DNA of 64,000 bases from Bicyclus anynana (Eukaryota; Arthropoda; Insecta; Lepidoptera; Nymphalidae): NCBI RefSeq assembly GCF_947172395.1, contig NC_069094.1, positions 14,560,292-14,624,291 on the forward strand. Reading direction: 5' to 3'. A program made the position numbers and the translations under genes. Positions within the stretch are counted from its first letter, which is position 1, and every line of letters starts with the position of its first letter. This document shows positions 42,649 to 53,032 of the stretch, piece by piece. The notes under the pieces were generated by a model. It was given only the letters and a program-made list of their open reading frames with translations, did not search any database and was not told the DNA's origin.

Positions 42649-42978
42649 AAAAAATGGAAATCTAAAAACTTGGTAAACCGTTGCACTAGTTAGTATACGC
42701 TGTACTGTCAGAAATTGAATTACTAACAGACCATTGGGTCTCAAATATAATAAAAGAGTAAAAAAATATATTAATCAAAAAAATTACAACCGACCCGACC
42801 CCTTGAATGTAACCTAGAATCTACTTTAAAAGTATTCACGGGAAGATTGTCACTGATAGCGGTTTAAGGAAATTAAGTGCTTCATTAATCTATGTCAAAG
42901 TTTCATGGGTTCGCCCTTGGCATGGCCACAGATTGATGACAAAGCCTATATTTCATTTTCATACTTCCTCGTCTATTA
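42649..42978. other. No gene seen
   Basis: Unassigned. Confidence 0.3.
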
Positions 42979-43208
42979 TCCTACTAATATCATAAACGCG
43001 AAAGTTTGTATGGATAAATGTTTATTTGGATGTTTGTTACTCTTAACCGCCGCAACTACTGAACCGATTTCGCTGAAATTTTGAATGGACAATGACTTTA
43101 CTCTGGACTAACACATAGGCTACTTTTCATCCCGTCAAAAGTCCATGGTTCCCGAGGGATTTGTGAAAAACTTAATTCCACGCGGATTAAGTCCTGGGCG
43201 TCCGCTAG
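42979..43208 (+). mobile_element. Helitron-like element, compact
   Basis: TCCTACTAATATCATAAACG start; CACGCGGATTAAGTCCTGGG CGTCCGCTAG-T end at 43208. Complete by its ends, 230 bp. Confidence 0.75.
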
Positions 43209-43443
43209 TAGAGCTAATTTGATTATTTATTAGGCAATAATTCAACTTATTATATGAGTATTTCTAAATATCTTTCTTACTTTAAAAGTTATAGTAGGTC
43301 GTAAAGTATTTGTCACCCACCTAACCGCGTTTAAAATCGCGACATTAATTATTTTATTATGTGATAGAAATTTATATGGCAGAACAACAACCGCCTGTTA
43401 GGAAATGTACGTATTTTTTGTGCAATTATATTTTTATAACACA

Positions 43444-43633
43444 CTAGCTGACGCCGCGCAGTTTCAACCGTATGGTTCTCGTTCCCAGAGAATTACGGGG
43501 ATAATATATAGTTTATAGCCTTTCTCAATAAATGGGCTATGTAATACAGAAAAAAAAATTGCAATCGGACCAGTAGTTCCTGAAATTAGCGCGTTCAACC
43601 AAACAAACTCTTCTGCTTTATAATATTAGTATA
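43444..43633 (-). mobile_element. Helitron-like element, second subfamily, minus
   Basis: Minus start TATACTAATATTATAAAGC, GTTTGGTTGAACGCGCTAAT, end GCGCGGCGTCAGCTAG-T. Confidence 0.65.
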
Positions 43634-43807
43634 CTTGCTCGTAAAGTATCTCTCACTTCAGAAATTTCAATATCGTAATTTATCTCATTACACACTTGTG
43701 CCGCAATGTAATCTTAAACGTATCAGCGTATCAAAATTTTATCATTTGGATAGGAAAACAAGCTAAGATGCTCATTAATTTTTTAGAAAGTATGTTCAAA
43801 GTCAAAG

Positions 43808-44209
43808 TCCTACTAATATTATAAACGCGAAAGTTTGTATGGATGTTTGGATGTATGTTTGGATGGATGTTTGGATGTTTGTTACTCTATAACGCCGCTA
43901 CTACTGAAGCGATTTAGCTGAAATTTGGAATGGAAATAGATTTTACTCTGGATTAACTCATAGGCTACTTTTTATCCCGAAAAAATCCATGGTTTCCCGA
44001 GATTTGCGTAAAATGATGATTTTGATAATATGAATGTTTGTTACTCTTTCCCGTCTCAACTACTGAACTGAATTAGCTGAAATTTGGTATTAAGATATAT
44101 TATAGCCTGGATTAACACATAGACTACTTTTTATCTCGGAAATCCATGGTTCCCGAGGGATTTGTGAAAAACTAAATTCCACGCAGCCGAAGTCGCGGGC
44201 GTCCGCTAG
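43808..44209 (+). mobile_element. Helitron-like element, full length
   Basis: TCCTACTAATATTATAAACG start, duplicated interior, CGAAGTCGCGGGCGTCCGCT then AG-T at 44209. The hairpin arm is weakened (GCAGCCGAAG). Confidence 0.75.
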
Positions 44210-44683
44210 TATGTTATAAAACGTCGTATAACATAGTGCGCCTTATAATTACCACACTTATATCATAATGTACTATTATATAAGATCATTGAATACATTG
44301 ATCTTAACTAAAGAAAATAATTGAAACAAAGTGGTTAAACACAGTAAGAATCTAACTTCCACCTTTGAAATGAAACCTCTGTTTCCGAACGCCGAAATCT
44401 TTCGGAAGCAAACAAAAAGTTGCGACCTACCCGCAGGTACAGTGCAGCGCTAGTGGGAAAAGTTCGCTTTTAACACTTCACTTGCCCACTTAATCCGTAA
44501 TTATCTCTGAATGTGGCCGTAATAGGGGTTTTGTTCTGTTACCTAGGAAAGCGAACTTAGAATGGTTTTTAATTAAATCTCGATCTACTCTCAGACTAGA
44601 CATCTTTAATTGCTTTGATATAGGTAAACGATCATTGTCACCCGGTGTTAAGTGATCATATACCTATACATTTACAACGCCAG
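44210..44683. other. No gene seen
   Basis: Unassigned; 44380-44530 is GC-richer and unique. Confidence 0.3.
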
Positions 44684-44922
44684 AGGAAGGTTAGGCTAAT
44701 AGTCCACCACGCTGGTCCAATTGGCAGACTTCACACGCGCAGATATTTCTCCGGTGTGCAGGTTTCCTCACGATGTTTTTCCTTCACCGTTTGAGACACG
44801 TGATATTTAATTTCTAAAATGCACACAACTGAAAAGTTAGAGGTGCATGCCCCGGACCGGATTTGAACCCACACCCTCCGGAATCGGAGGCAGAGGTCAT
44901 TTCCACTGGGCTATCACGGCTT
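44684..44922 (-). mobile_element. SINE-A, minus, tail missing
   Basis: Minus head AGCCGTGATAGCCCAGTGG, B box GGGTTCAAATCC, body present through CCACCACGCTGG. Confidence 0.85.
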
Positions 44923-45460
44923 TTCATAATTTCATAATTAACGTCGTGTATAAATAAAAATAGTAAAATACCACTCGGAATTCAATACTGAAGAGTGTAT
45001 AGGCAGTATAGTCACCAATCTGTGACTTGTAAGGGACTGGAAAAAACAACTCTATAGTCAAAACTTTAAGGTTAGATTTTAGAAAACTTATCTGAAATCG
45101 TAATTATGGCCATGTGTGGTTGCCTTTATTAAACTTTTGTACCGCACTGCGGAGATGTTTTTAATCTGTTTTCTTTTTTCTTCTAAGGCCACTACGTTGT
45201 ACGGTTGAGCTAAAGCTTATAATTGCAGGCTTAGAGCCGCAACATCACCGCGATTCATGAATTATGCGTACCTCGGCAATTATACTACACGTTTTAATTT
45301 ACGTAAGCCTTGAACGTTCATGTTTATACATTAACTTATATACATATTAAAGCCCAATATAACATAATAAATAACACCATAAAATTACAGATACATATTT
45401 AAATAGATAATATATATCAGAAGCCATCATTTTATTATATTTTCACTTTATTGTAGACAT
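44923..45460. other. No gene seen
   Basis: AT-rich; nothing recognised. Confidence 0.3.
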
Positions 45461-45552
45461 CTATACTAATATTATAAAGCCGAAGAGTTTTATTGTTTGT
45501 TTGATTGATTGAACGTGCTAATCTCAGGAACTACTGTTCCGATTAAAACCGC
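45461..45552 (+). mobile_element. Helitron-like 5' fragment, second subfamily
   Basis: TCTATACTAATATTATAAAG, TTTGATTGATTGAACGTGC, then breaks into the LINE end. Confidence 0.6.
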
Positions 45553-45830
45553 CTATAACCTAGCTCCTACTTTTACCATCGCACTGCAAGACACCGAGTA
45601 AATTTTCATCCCTTTGTCATTGACATCTTTAGAACTCGTACGAAGCGATTTGCTTCTTAGTTGCTTATACGCATGGCTAGGGTATGGAACTCTCTAACGA
45701 AGTCACTATTTCCTAATTCTTACAACCTGGCCATCTTCAAGATGAGAGTGAACAGGCATCTTCTAGGCCACATCTACACTTACCATCAGGTGAGATCGTA
45801 GTCAAGCGCGAGCTTATTACTAATAATAAA
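45553..45830 (+). pseudogene. LINE 3' end: last part of reverse transcriptase ORF and tail
   Basis: The frame reads ARVWNSLTKSLFPNSYNLAI then FKMRVNRHLLG, the usual C-terminus of insect non-LTR reverse-transcriptase ORFs. It is followed by CACTTACCATCAGGTGAGAT and GTCAAGCGCGAGCTTATT. The tail is almost the same as the SINE-B tail. 5' truncated, so no catalytic part. Confidence 0.6.
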
Positions 45831-46621
45831 AAAATCCTTTAGATCTAAACATACCAATGTTGCAGTACATACATAAAGTATGAACGAGATATCTACCAAG
45901 TAGGTACTACTACAAAAGTATGTAATATTATGACTACTTACCAGTCAAAACAATTTTACGACCTTTTCTATATTTTCCTAACTTACGTAAGATTTATAAA
46001 ATTCTATGATTAATGTCATAAACTTGGATTTTAAACTGTTTATAGTTAATAACTTATCTCTAATATATACTCATAAAATTATTTATTTCACATAATATAC
46101 TTAATTTTCATTTATTTTCCTACAAATATTTACGTAGCCTTTACAAGACCAAATTGAACGACACTTTATTTACGTAAATTACGTTTTCACTGTACAATTG
46201 TAACACAAATTGCGAAAGTTACAATTTTCAATTGAGTTTCCGATATTGAAAAGGAATTCGATTTTCTAATGTATTAAAAAAACAGAATTGGCGTTTCAAA
46301 TGAAGAGAATTGCCGTCGACGTTAACTGCTTTGTACAATTTACGTGGAACGGCAATTCTTTGTACAATCTAGAACGGCACGTTTTTTTTTTGTATCTCTC
46401 TAGAATGCATGGTGATTCTCTATTATACATGCACTGCCTTACAATTGTTACACAATCAAAAATTATGTTCCTGAGTCCATGATAAAATGTTCTTTGCAGT
46501 CTCTCACTCAATCTTGTTTAGTTCTTTGCAGTTTATATGCATATAGTCCTGAATTCAACTTTCAGGTCAGGCTAAATGTTGTTTACTTTTCTTATGAGAA
46601 ATTCTCGGAGAGGACGTAATA
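45831..46621. other. No gene recognised
   Basis: 46240-46460 is unique and has an ACGGCAATTC / GAATTGCCGT inverted pair (46305-46360) but no convincing frame. Confidence 0.3.
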
Positions 46622-46624
46622 CCG

Positions 46625-46800
46625 TATAGTCTGGCAAATTCGTTGATGACACTCTCATGATGTGCGGGCGACGGGGGGAAAGACTGCGCGGATGTGAAAT
46701 CGTGCGTGCGAGGAAGTGAGGTGCGTCAGTGGGTTTTTCATTCATCGCTACACGCCCCCTGGCCCGCGCGGACCATCGGGAGAAAAGTCGCCAAGCTATA
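46625..46800. mobile_element. GC-rich MITE, copy 1
   Basis: TAGTCTGGCAA ... GCGTGCGAGGAAGTGAGGTG ... GCCCGCGCGGACCATCGGGA ... GCCAAGCTATA. About 90% alike to 50131-50312 by eye; no clear duplication at this copy, and the right part is shortened. Confidence 0.7.
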
Positions 46801-46825
46801 GTATCCTAGGATCATGCGTTCAAAC

Positions 46826-46930
46826 TGATCAGAAGGTAGCACATAAGTAAGAAGTTATTTTTTGCTTTTTAGTTTAGGATCATTTTTGAGTTTGAAGTCG
46901 GTTGTATTTTTTTATTAAAAATTTTTATTT
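46826..46930 (+). repeat. CCGACTTC-type half-palindrome
   Basis: GTTCAAACTGATCAGAAGGT, GCACATAAGTAAGAAG and GAGTTTGAAGTCGGTTG correspond to the right arm of the 11385-11715 palindrome. Confidence 0.7.
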
Positions 46931-47435
46931 TTTGTATTATATAACACTCAAATAGTAGTTTTTTTTGTTAACAGTAAAATGTATTTTTTTATGTAAACTG
47001 AATTTGTGTAAACTTTACACTGATTTTAACATTTCGGAAATAAGCATGCAGTGTCTACTTTAATTAGATTGTACAGAGCCTAGTGTAATTTTTTTAGATT
47101 GTAATTTTTTAAGTACTGTAACAATCACTAGTGGAAGAAATAAATATTCGTTATAGTTAACTTTTTATTATAAGATATTTGTTTTAACGTATTTTTTCCT
47201 TTTTTATCCTTATTATACTTATTGTTTTTGTTTCCTGCATTAATAAAAGTTCGTAAGCACAAGAAATTAAGGTCGTAAGCATGTCCGTGAGGATCCAAGG
47301 TTGACTGAAAACCAACGTCGCAGTTAGCTGTCACTTCATGCTGATAGATAGAGTCCTTGTCCAGGACCCAATTTTGTGTAAATAAACGTTCATTCTTTAC
47401 ATCTGGAAATTTCTACATTTACAATAATATACAAT
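46931..47435. other. No gene seen
   Basis: AT-rich unassigned sequence. Confidence 0.3.
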
Positions 47436-47548
47436 CTATTAGAGTAGGGGTAGGGTAGGGGTAGGGTAGGAGTAGGGTAGAGGTAGGGTAGGGGTAGTTG
47501 AAAGTTTACATCGAGTTTCACGCGGACGAAGTCGCGGGCATCCGCTAG
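47436..47548 (+). mobile_element. Helitron-like 3' fragment with TAGGG run
   Basis: GGGTAGGGTAGGGGTAGGGT run (47447-47500), GTTGAAAGTTTACATCGAG, hairpin GCGGACGAAGTCGCGGGC, end ATCCGCTAG-T. Confidence 0.65.
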
Positions 47549-47991
47549 TTACTAAATATACCTAAGATACATTTTTAGAATTATACCAAAAACAATCATT
47601 TCAAGTTTTATAGAATATAGACCATCAATCGAATTCGCCAACTATTACAAAAAAAAATACGTTTCCGATATACCCACACTCAAAACCCATGTAAGTTTCC
47701 GAAAGCAATTCCCACCCATGGTGTTTCCCTGACGTACAGCCTACGAGATTCCATTAAAAGTTTGGCAAAATCATTATCAGATCATGATTGGTAAACCGCC
47801 AGGAACTAGTATAATAATCGGTTAAACTTCCTTAACTGCCCAAGTTGGGCACAATGCGTGGGTATTGGGTAATATTTTTGGGGATTTGGGCAGTTGTTCA
47901 TACTATCGGGGATTATTTACCCAATGTTTGTTGTGTTCTTCTAAACTACTTACGCTACGTGCTACGTGTTTTCAAGTTCTTAATTGATTTA
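47549..47991. other. No gene seen
   Basis: Unassigned; TGCCCAAGTTGGGCA palindrome at about 47837-47851. Confidence 0.3.
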
Positions 47992-48115
47992 ATGCCTCGT
48001 TGGTCCAGTGGTTAGCTTGTGTGGTTTTGGATTACGAGGTCCTGGGTTCGAATCGTGGGCTATCTGGTACTGAGTTTATCTTTTTCATTCAGTCACTACC
48101 AGCAGACAAACACGT
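47992..48115 (+). mobile_element. SINE-C
   Basis: GCCTCGTTGGTCCAGTGGTT (A box) and GGGTTCGAATCG (B box) with a GGATTACGAGGTCC anticodon-arm remnant. The tRNA fold is not intact (no matching acceptor strand), so it is a SINE and not a tRNA gene. Confidence 0.65.
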
Positions 48116-48186
48116 CATAGCTAATTCTTCTTAAAAATGTCTATTTTTTATTTATTTTCAGATTACCTACAAAAAAGCAAGGCAAT

Positions 48187-48525
48187 AATAATATAAATTT
48201 CTTAAAACGCACACAACTGAAAAGTTGGAGGTGCATGCCCCGGACCGGATTCGAACCCACTCCCTCCGGAATTGGAGGCAGAGGTCATATCCACTGGGTT
48301 ATCACGGCTCTAAGAAATTAAATATCACGTGTCTCAAACGGTAAAGGAAAACATCGTGAGGAAACCTGCATACCAGAGAATTTCTTAATTCTCTGCGTGT
48401 ATGAAGTCTGCCAATCCGCATTAGGCCAACGTGGTGGACTATTGGCCTAACCCTTCTCATTCTGAGAAGAGACTCGAGCTCAGCAGTGAGCTGTATAAGG
48501 GTTGATAACGACGACGAATAATATA
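48187..48525. mobile_element. SINE-A with inverted 5' half (twin-priming-like structure)
   Basis: 48196-48311 is the head of SINE-A on the minus strand (B box GGATTCGAACC on plus, up to GGTTATCACGGCTC). 48312-48516 is the rest of the SINE on the plus strand (AAGAAATTAAATATCACGTG to GGGTTGATAACGACGACG). Both halves end or start at the same AAGAAATT. AATAATATA at 48187-48195 and 48517-48525 brackets the whole. Confidence 0.85.
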
Positions 48526-48576
48526 AAAAATAAACTGCTGGATCAAGGGTCGGATACAGCAGTTATTCTTGAGACG

Positions 48577-48800
48577 GCGCGTATAGTGGGGAGGTTCATC
48601 ACTCTGGAACCGTGACCTGGTTGCTTGGGCACTGAAATGTTTCACAACGGGAGGGTTGAATAACTAACGAACTAACTATTAAAAATTTATAAAAAAAAAA
48701 ATTAAATTTTTAATAGAGTTTTGTATTATATTTTGTATTTTAATTACATTGTTAAAAATTAAAAAAGAACAAATAAATAATTAAAAAAAAAAATAAAAAA
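48577..48800 (+). mobile_element. LINE 3' UTR/tail fragment, partner of 29581-29760
   Basis: GAGGTTCATCACTCTGGAAC, TTGGGCACTGAAATGTTTC, ACGGGAGGGTTGAATAA and an A-rich end. Confidence 0.5.
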
Positions 48801-48852
48801 AAATAAGAAGAAGGAAAGTTAACTAGTATAGTAAACTTTTACACACATTTTG

Positions 48853-49172
48853 GCGGCCTCCGTGGCGCAGTAGTATGCGCGGTGGATTTAGAAGACGGAG
48901 GTCCTGGGTTCGATCCCCGGCTGGGCCGATTGAAGTTTTCTTAATTGGTCCAAGTCTGGCTGGTGGGAGGTTTCGGCCGTGGCTAGTTACCACCCTACCG
49001 ACAAAGACGTACCACCAAGCGATTTAACGTTACGGTACGATGTTGTGTAGAAACCGAAAGGGGTGTGGATTTTCATCCTCCTCCTAACAAGTTAGCCCGC
49101 TTACAACTTCGTATGCATCATCACTTACCATCAGGTGAGATTGTAGTCAAGGGCTAACTTGTAAAGAATAAA
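48853..49172 (+). mobile_element. SINE-B, full length
   Basis: CCTCCGTGGCGCAGTAGTAT head, GGTTCGATCCC B box, GTGTAGAAACCGAAAGGGGT body, CTTACCATCAGGTGAGATTG and TTGTAAAGAATAAAAA tail. The cleanest SINE-B in the window. Confidence 0.9.
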
Positions 49173-49831
49173 AAAAAAGAATCTTGTTCGCAGTCAAACC
49201 ATTTTTTTTTAAATTAAGTAACAAAGGAGCATACTTATGCATTGTGGTATTAAAGTTACAAAAACTTAGTAAGGAACGATTCAGAAATTCAATTTAAAAG
49301 AACCAACCAGCAGTTAATATACAATAAGCCCGAAATTTCTTGAAAGCCTTCCTAATTTAAAGATAAACAGAGATTTAGACAAGAACTTTGTAATTGTTTA
49401 CTTTGTTTTTGTTTAACCAGGATTATAAACGGTCGCAATCCGCGCTAAATATTAAAGATGTACCGGTATTTGAGTTATTAAATTTGCATTTCTGGAAAGT
49501 ACCCCAAAATTTGCTTTTGTGAACTGCTGTAAGCTTTGGTGAACTCTTTCTCTTGGTAATTTTAATGGTTTTCAATATTTTCAATATTATTTAAAATTTC
49601 AATAAAAAAAATTACTCCAACAAGATTTTAAAAAAACATGAATAGATTTCTTTCCGCAACCAAAAAGGTTACAAGGATTTCCCTTTTCATCATCATCATT
49701 ATTAGCAATTTTCATAGTCTACTACAGGGCCGTGCTTCCCAGACCTCCCTCTATTAAGAAGACAATTTTTACTTAAAAAAAATATAATAATAAATTCCAA
49801 TATTTTGAACCTATTACTTCAACTTGTTATG
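49173..49831. other. No gene seen; short RTE tail at 49687-49770
   Basis: CATCATCATCATTATTAGCA followed by CATAGTCTACTACAGGGCCG is a diverged minus-strand RTE 3' end. The remainder is AT-rich. Confidence 0.35.
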
Positions 49832-50050
49832 TACTAGCGGACGCCAGTGACTTTTTCCACGTCAAAATCAGATTTTCACAACTCCCGCGGGAATCATGGA
49901 TTTTTCTAGGAAAAAATATGCTCAGTATCAGTAATATCAGTAATAGCCCATCTATCTTGCATATCTGTCTTCCAGCGGAAATCTCATTAAAAACGGTTTA
50001 GCCATTCGCGAGTTTATCCCGAAACAACAAACACACAGACAATATAAGAT
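49832..50050 (-). mobile_element. Helitron-like element, minus, diverged
   Basis: ACTAGCGGACGCCAGTGAC at the 3' terminus in the minus sense; interior AACTCCCGCGGGAATCATGG. Confidence 0.55.
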
Positions 50051-50130
50051 AAAAACTGTTTGTGTTTTTGTATAGTGAAAATAACTTTTAGCACTTATAT
50101 ATAATAGATATCGCCGACAGACACTTTTAT

Positions 50131-50312
50131 AGTCTGGCAAGTCCGTTGATGACACTCCCACGATATGCGGGCGACGAGGGGAAAGACTGCGCGGGTGTGA
50201 AATCGTGCGTGCGGGGAAGTGAGGTGCATCAGCCGTGGGAGTTTCATTAATCGCTACACGCCCCCCGGCCCGCGCGGACCATCGGGAGTGTTACGAACTA
50301 AGTTGCCAAGCT
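50131..50312. mobile_element. GC-rich MITE, copy 2, perfect 10-bp duplication
   Basis: ACACTTTTAT at 50121-50130 and 50313-50322. Termini AGTCTGGCAA and TTGCCAAGCT are inverted repeats with one mismatch. 182 bp, strongly CpG-rich. A 10-bp duplication fits Mutator-like elements best among the known superfamilies. Confidence 0.8.
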
Positions 50313-50322
50313 ACACTTTTAT

Positions 50323-51205
50323 TATGTGGTATTGGAAACTCCATTTTTAAAGTCGGTTAACAAAACAAGAACAATTTATTTCGCATAAAACTAACTACCA
50401 GTATATTATCGTTCAGCATTGAAATACGCTAAATCATCGACAAGCTGAAATATACACAAAAGATTTGTTGTTATCGCAAAGTAATGGGTCGTAACGACCT
50501 CGTGAGCGACAAATTTACACAACAAATTTTATGTATGCATTCCTCACTTCACCGGCACGTGGTGACGTCATAAATTCGGTGACGTAATGTTAGCCATTTT
50601 GTTTCGGTGACATTCAATTATGTTACGCTTTTGCTTACGGCTTCATCCATAGTAGGCTCCCGTATCTTGACTATTATGCCACTTTCTTTTAGTAGTTAGC
50701 AGCGGCGAAGACTCCATACAGATCGATTCCCGTCGGGTTACTTTTTAAAATTCCATGTATGTATGGATGGATGTATATGTGGATGTATGAAAACCCGGAG
50801 TGTGTATCAAGCGGTATAAATTTCCTTATCTTTGGGACGGCTTAATTTTGTTTTGTAAAGTCCGTCTTTCGCCACTGGTAGTTAGCCCACCTAGCTTAAA
50901 AACAAGATATCCTGAATTAGAGTCTTGAGCAATGAAATGTTGAGCTTTTCTTCCAAGAATTCCTCAGTAAATATATTTAGCCAGGATTTGTGAAATTGGT
51001 AGTAATAGTAGGATTTTTACTGAGAAGCTCAATTTTTGACAGCTCTTCTCAAGACTCGAACCTAGATCCAAAGTGACACAAGCTAACCACTGTACCTACG
51101 AGGTCTTTAATGGATCAAGTTAAAGCAATTTGTTTGCACGTTAAAAATCGCAAACTACCAACCCACCTACGATTACCTAGCGACTTTCCCCTAAATCTAA
51201 AAGGG
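50323..51205. other. No gene seen; CRE-like sites near 50565-50590; SINE-C scrap at 51052-51107
   Basis: GTGGTGACGTCATAAATTCG and GGTGACGTAATG hold two CRE/ATF-type cores 15 bases apart. The SINE-C scrap reads GGTTAGCTTGTGTCACTTTG and GGTTCGAGTC on the minus strand. Confidence 0.35.
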
Positions 51206-51340
51206 TCGTGGCGCTAAGCGTTTTTTCCAGCATCGCCATTAAAGAGAACGTTTTGATAAAAAGTTGCCGTGACGCGACGAGAAAATAATTTTGATAACGG
51301 TCCCCTGGGAAATTCGATCAAACTGTTATTGTGATCATAC
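51206..51340 (+). repeat. Dispersed repeat, partner at 59095-59210
   Basis: CCGTGACGCGACGAGAAAAT, TTTTGATAACGGTC and GGGAAATTCGATCAAACTGT recur at 59.1-59.2 kb. Family unknown. Confidence 0.6.
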
Positions 51341-51409
51341 TTTTTTTTCTTAATTTGTCTATTTAAATTTGACACGTAAAATGCGGAAATTACTTGTTCT
51401 TATCCATAA

Positions 51410-53006
51410 GATAAATAAAATAAGATAAATATACTTTATTTGCACACCACAAAGACAAAAACAAGTGAAATAAAAAACAAATTAGGAAGAGATCAGCATA
51501 CAAAAGGCGGCCTTATCGCTAAGTAGCGATTTCTTCCAGGCAACCTTCGGTTTAGGAAAACTTAAGGACATCAGCAGGTGGCGTAAAACAAAAATAACCA
51601 TAGTATTAGTAATACACATACATACAAATAATTTACATCCTAATACATAAACAATATTACACAAATACCTACAATATTGAATAAAATACATATCAAAATA
51701 TACTAATAAATACCTTATATTGAAAAAATAATATATACAGATCGACTTTACTGCACCAGATAATGAGACTTTACGGCATTTTTAAAAATGTCCAGTGTCT
51801 TTGATTGCCGTATATTTAAAGGGAGAGCATTCCATAACTTAACGGCTTGCACAACGAAAGAATGTTTATAAAATTTCGTCTTATGCACGGGTAAACATAG
51901 AGTTAGTAATCGACACTGTCTCAGTTCAGACTGCACTCCCTGAAACGTAAATTTCTCCTTCAGATACACAGGAGATTTTGGATTAAACAACACACAGTAC
52001 AAAAGTGAAAGTACATGCAGATCCCGGCGACGACGAATAGGGAGCCACTTGAGCTTCTGACGGAATTCAGAAATATGGTCATATTTGCGTAGGCTAAATA
52101 TGAACCGAATAGCAAGATTTTGAAGTCGCTCAAGTTTATTGAGTTGGTCCTCAGTTATATTTAGATAGCTCGCGTCCGCATAATCTAAAACCGAAAGAAG
52201 AAGAGAATGTGCTAACATAACTTTAGTAGGAATTGGTAAAAATGATCTTAAACGTCTCAGTGAGCCAAAAGTAGCAAACATCTTTTTACTCAACTCTTTG
52301 ACATGCACGCACCACGACAACTGGTTATCAAGATGTACCCCAAGATCTTTAACTGTGTCACAAAAAGGAATAGTGGTACCATTATACAAAACTGGCCGGA
52401 GATCTACCCAATCAACTCTTGAGATGAGGGCAGGACTACCAATAATAATGGCCTTAGATTTTAGGGGATTTACCTTGAGCCCATACTGTCTGCTCCAGAT
52501 ATCAATTGCGCTAAGGTCACAGTTTATAGCAGAGACAGTTAAATTTAGGTTCTCAAGAGATGATGAGCGGTATATTTGGATATCATCTGCATACATATGG
52601 TAAAGAGAATTTATATTTTGAGTGATCGAATTAATGAAGATAGAGAAAAGTAATGGAGATAACACGCCACCCTGAGGTACCCCTGCCGTAACATCGCACC
52701 AAGATGAAAAGACGTCATCAACCCGAATGCGCTGCTTACGGCCTTTGAGGTAGCTCTGAAACCAGTCTATAACCGATGGAGATATGTTAATAGAGCGTAA
52801 TAGACTCAACAAAATGTCATAGTCTACAGAATTAAAAGCATTACTGAAATCAAGCAGAACTAGTACAGTGAGTTGTCTATTATCCATCGCCCAACGAATA
52901 TCGTCAGTAACTTTAGTCAAAGCGGTAACCGTACCATGACCAGGACGAAAACCAGATTGTAATGGACTTAAAAGTAAATCCATCTCTCTTATTTGATTAA
53001 ATGGTT
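51410..53006 (-). mobile_element. CR1-like LINE, 5' truncated, with 3' UTR
   Basis: Minus strand: RT ORF (52983-51748), then a 3' UTR of about 330 bp with GGTTGCCTGGAAGAAATCGC, TACTTAGCGATAAGGCCGCC and GTGTGCAAATAAAGTATATT, ending in TATCTTA-type short repeats rather than poly-A. A second 3' end is at 56462-56603. The 5' break is just upstream of the first ATG. Confidence 0.85.
51748..52983 (-). CDS. LINE reverse transcriptase, C-terminal 411 aa, open frame
   Basis: Copies LINE RNA at the insertion target. The preserved part starts within the RT fingers (LLSPLQSGFRPGHGTVTALT), followed by LVLLDFSNAFNSVDYDILLS, GVPQGGVLSPLLFSIFINS and the catalytic YADD at 52582-52593. The thumb and C-terminal region end with KLWNALPLNIRQSKTLDIFK and FKNAVKSHYLVQ. 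The N-terminal endonuclease and start of RT are missing; an in-frame stop lies seven codons upstream of the listed ATG, so that ATG is not the natural start. The absence of stops over 411 codons indicates a young insertion. CR1/Jockey-clade assignment rests on motif style and the 3' UTR. Confidence 0.88.
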   Translation of the reverse strand: MDLLLSPLQSGFRPGHGTVTALTKVTDDIRWAMDNRQLTVLVLLDFSNAFNSVDYDILLSLLRSINISPSVIDWFQSYLKGRKQRIRVDDVFSSWCDVTAGVPQGGVLSPLLFSIFINSITQNINSLYHMYADDIQIYRSSSLENLNLTVSAINCDLSAIDIWSRQYGLKVNPLKSKAIIIGSPALISRVDWVDLRPVLYNGTTIPFCDTVKDLGVHLDNQLSWCVHVKELSKKMFATFGSLRRLRSFLPIPTKVMLAHSLLLSVLDYADASYLNITEDQLNKLERLQNLAIRFIFSLRKYDHISEFRQKLKWLPIRRRRDLHVLSLLYCVLFNPKSPVYLKEKFTFQGVQSELRQCRLLTLCLPVHKTKFYKHSFVVQAVKLWNALPLNIRQSKTLDIFKNAVKSHYLVQ

Positions 53007-53032
53007 ATTCATTCTGTTTTAGGTACTAAGTA

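Noticed and set aside
47440..47500. Telomeric or subtelomeric repeat
   Set aside because: The TAGGG units are irregular and sit inside Helitron-like elements; insect telomeres normally use TTAGG.
47992..48070. tRNA gene
   Set aside because: A and B boxes are present but the acceptor stem does not close; the same holds for the SINE-A, B and D heads. No true tRNA gene was found.
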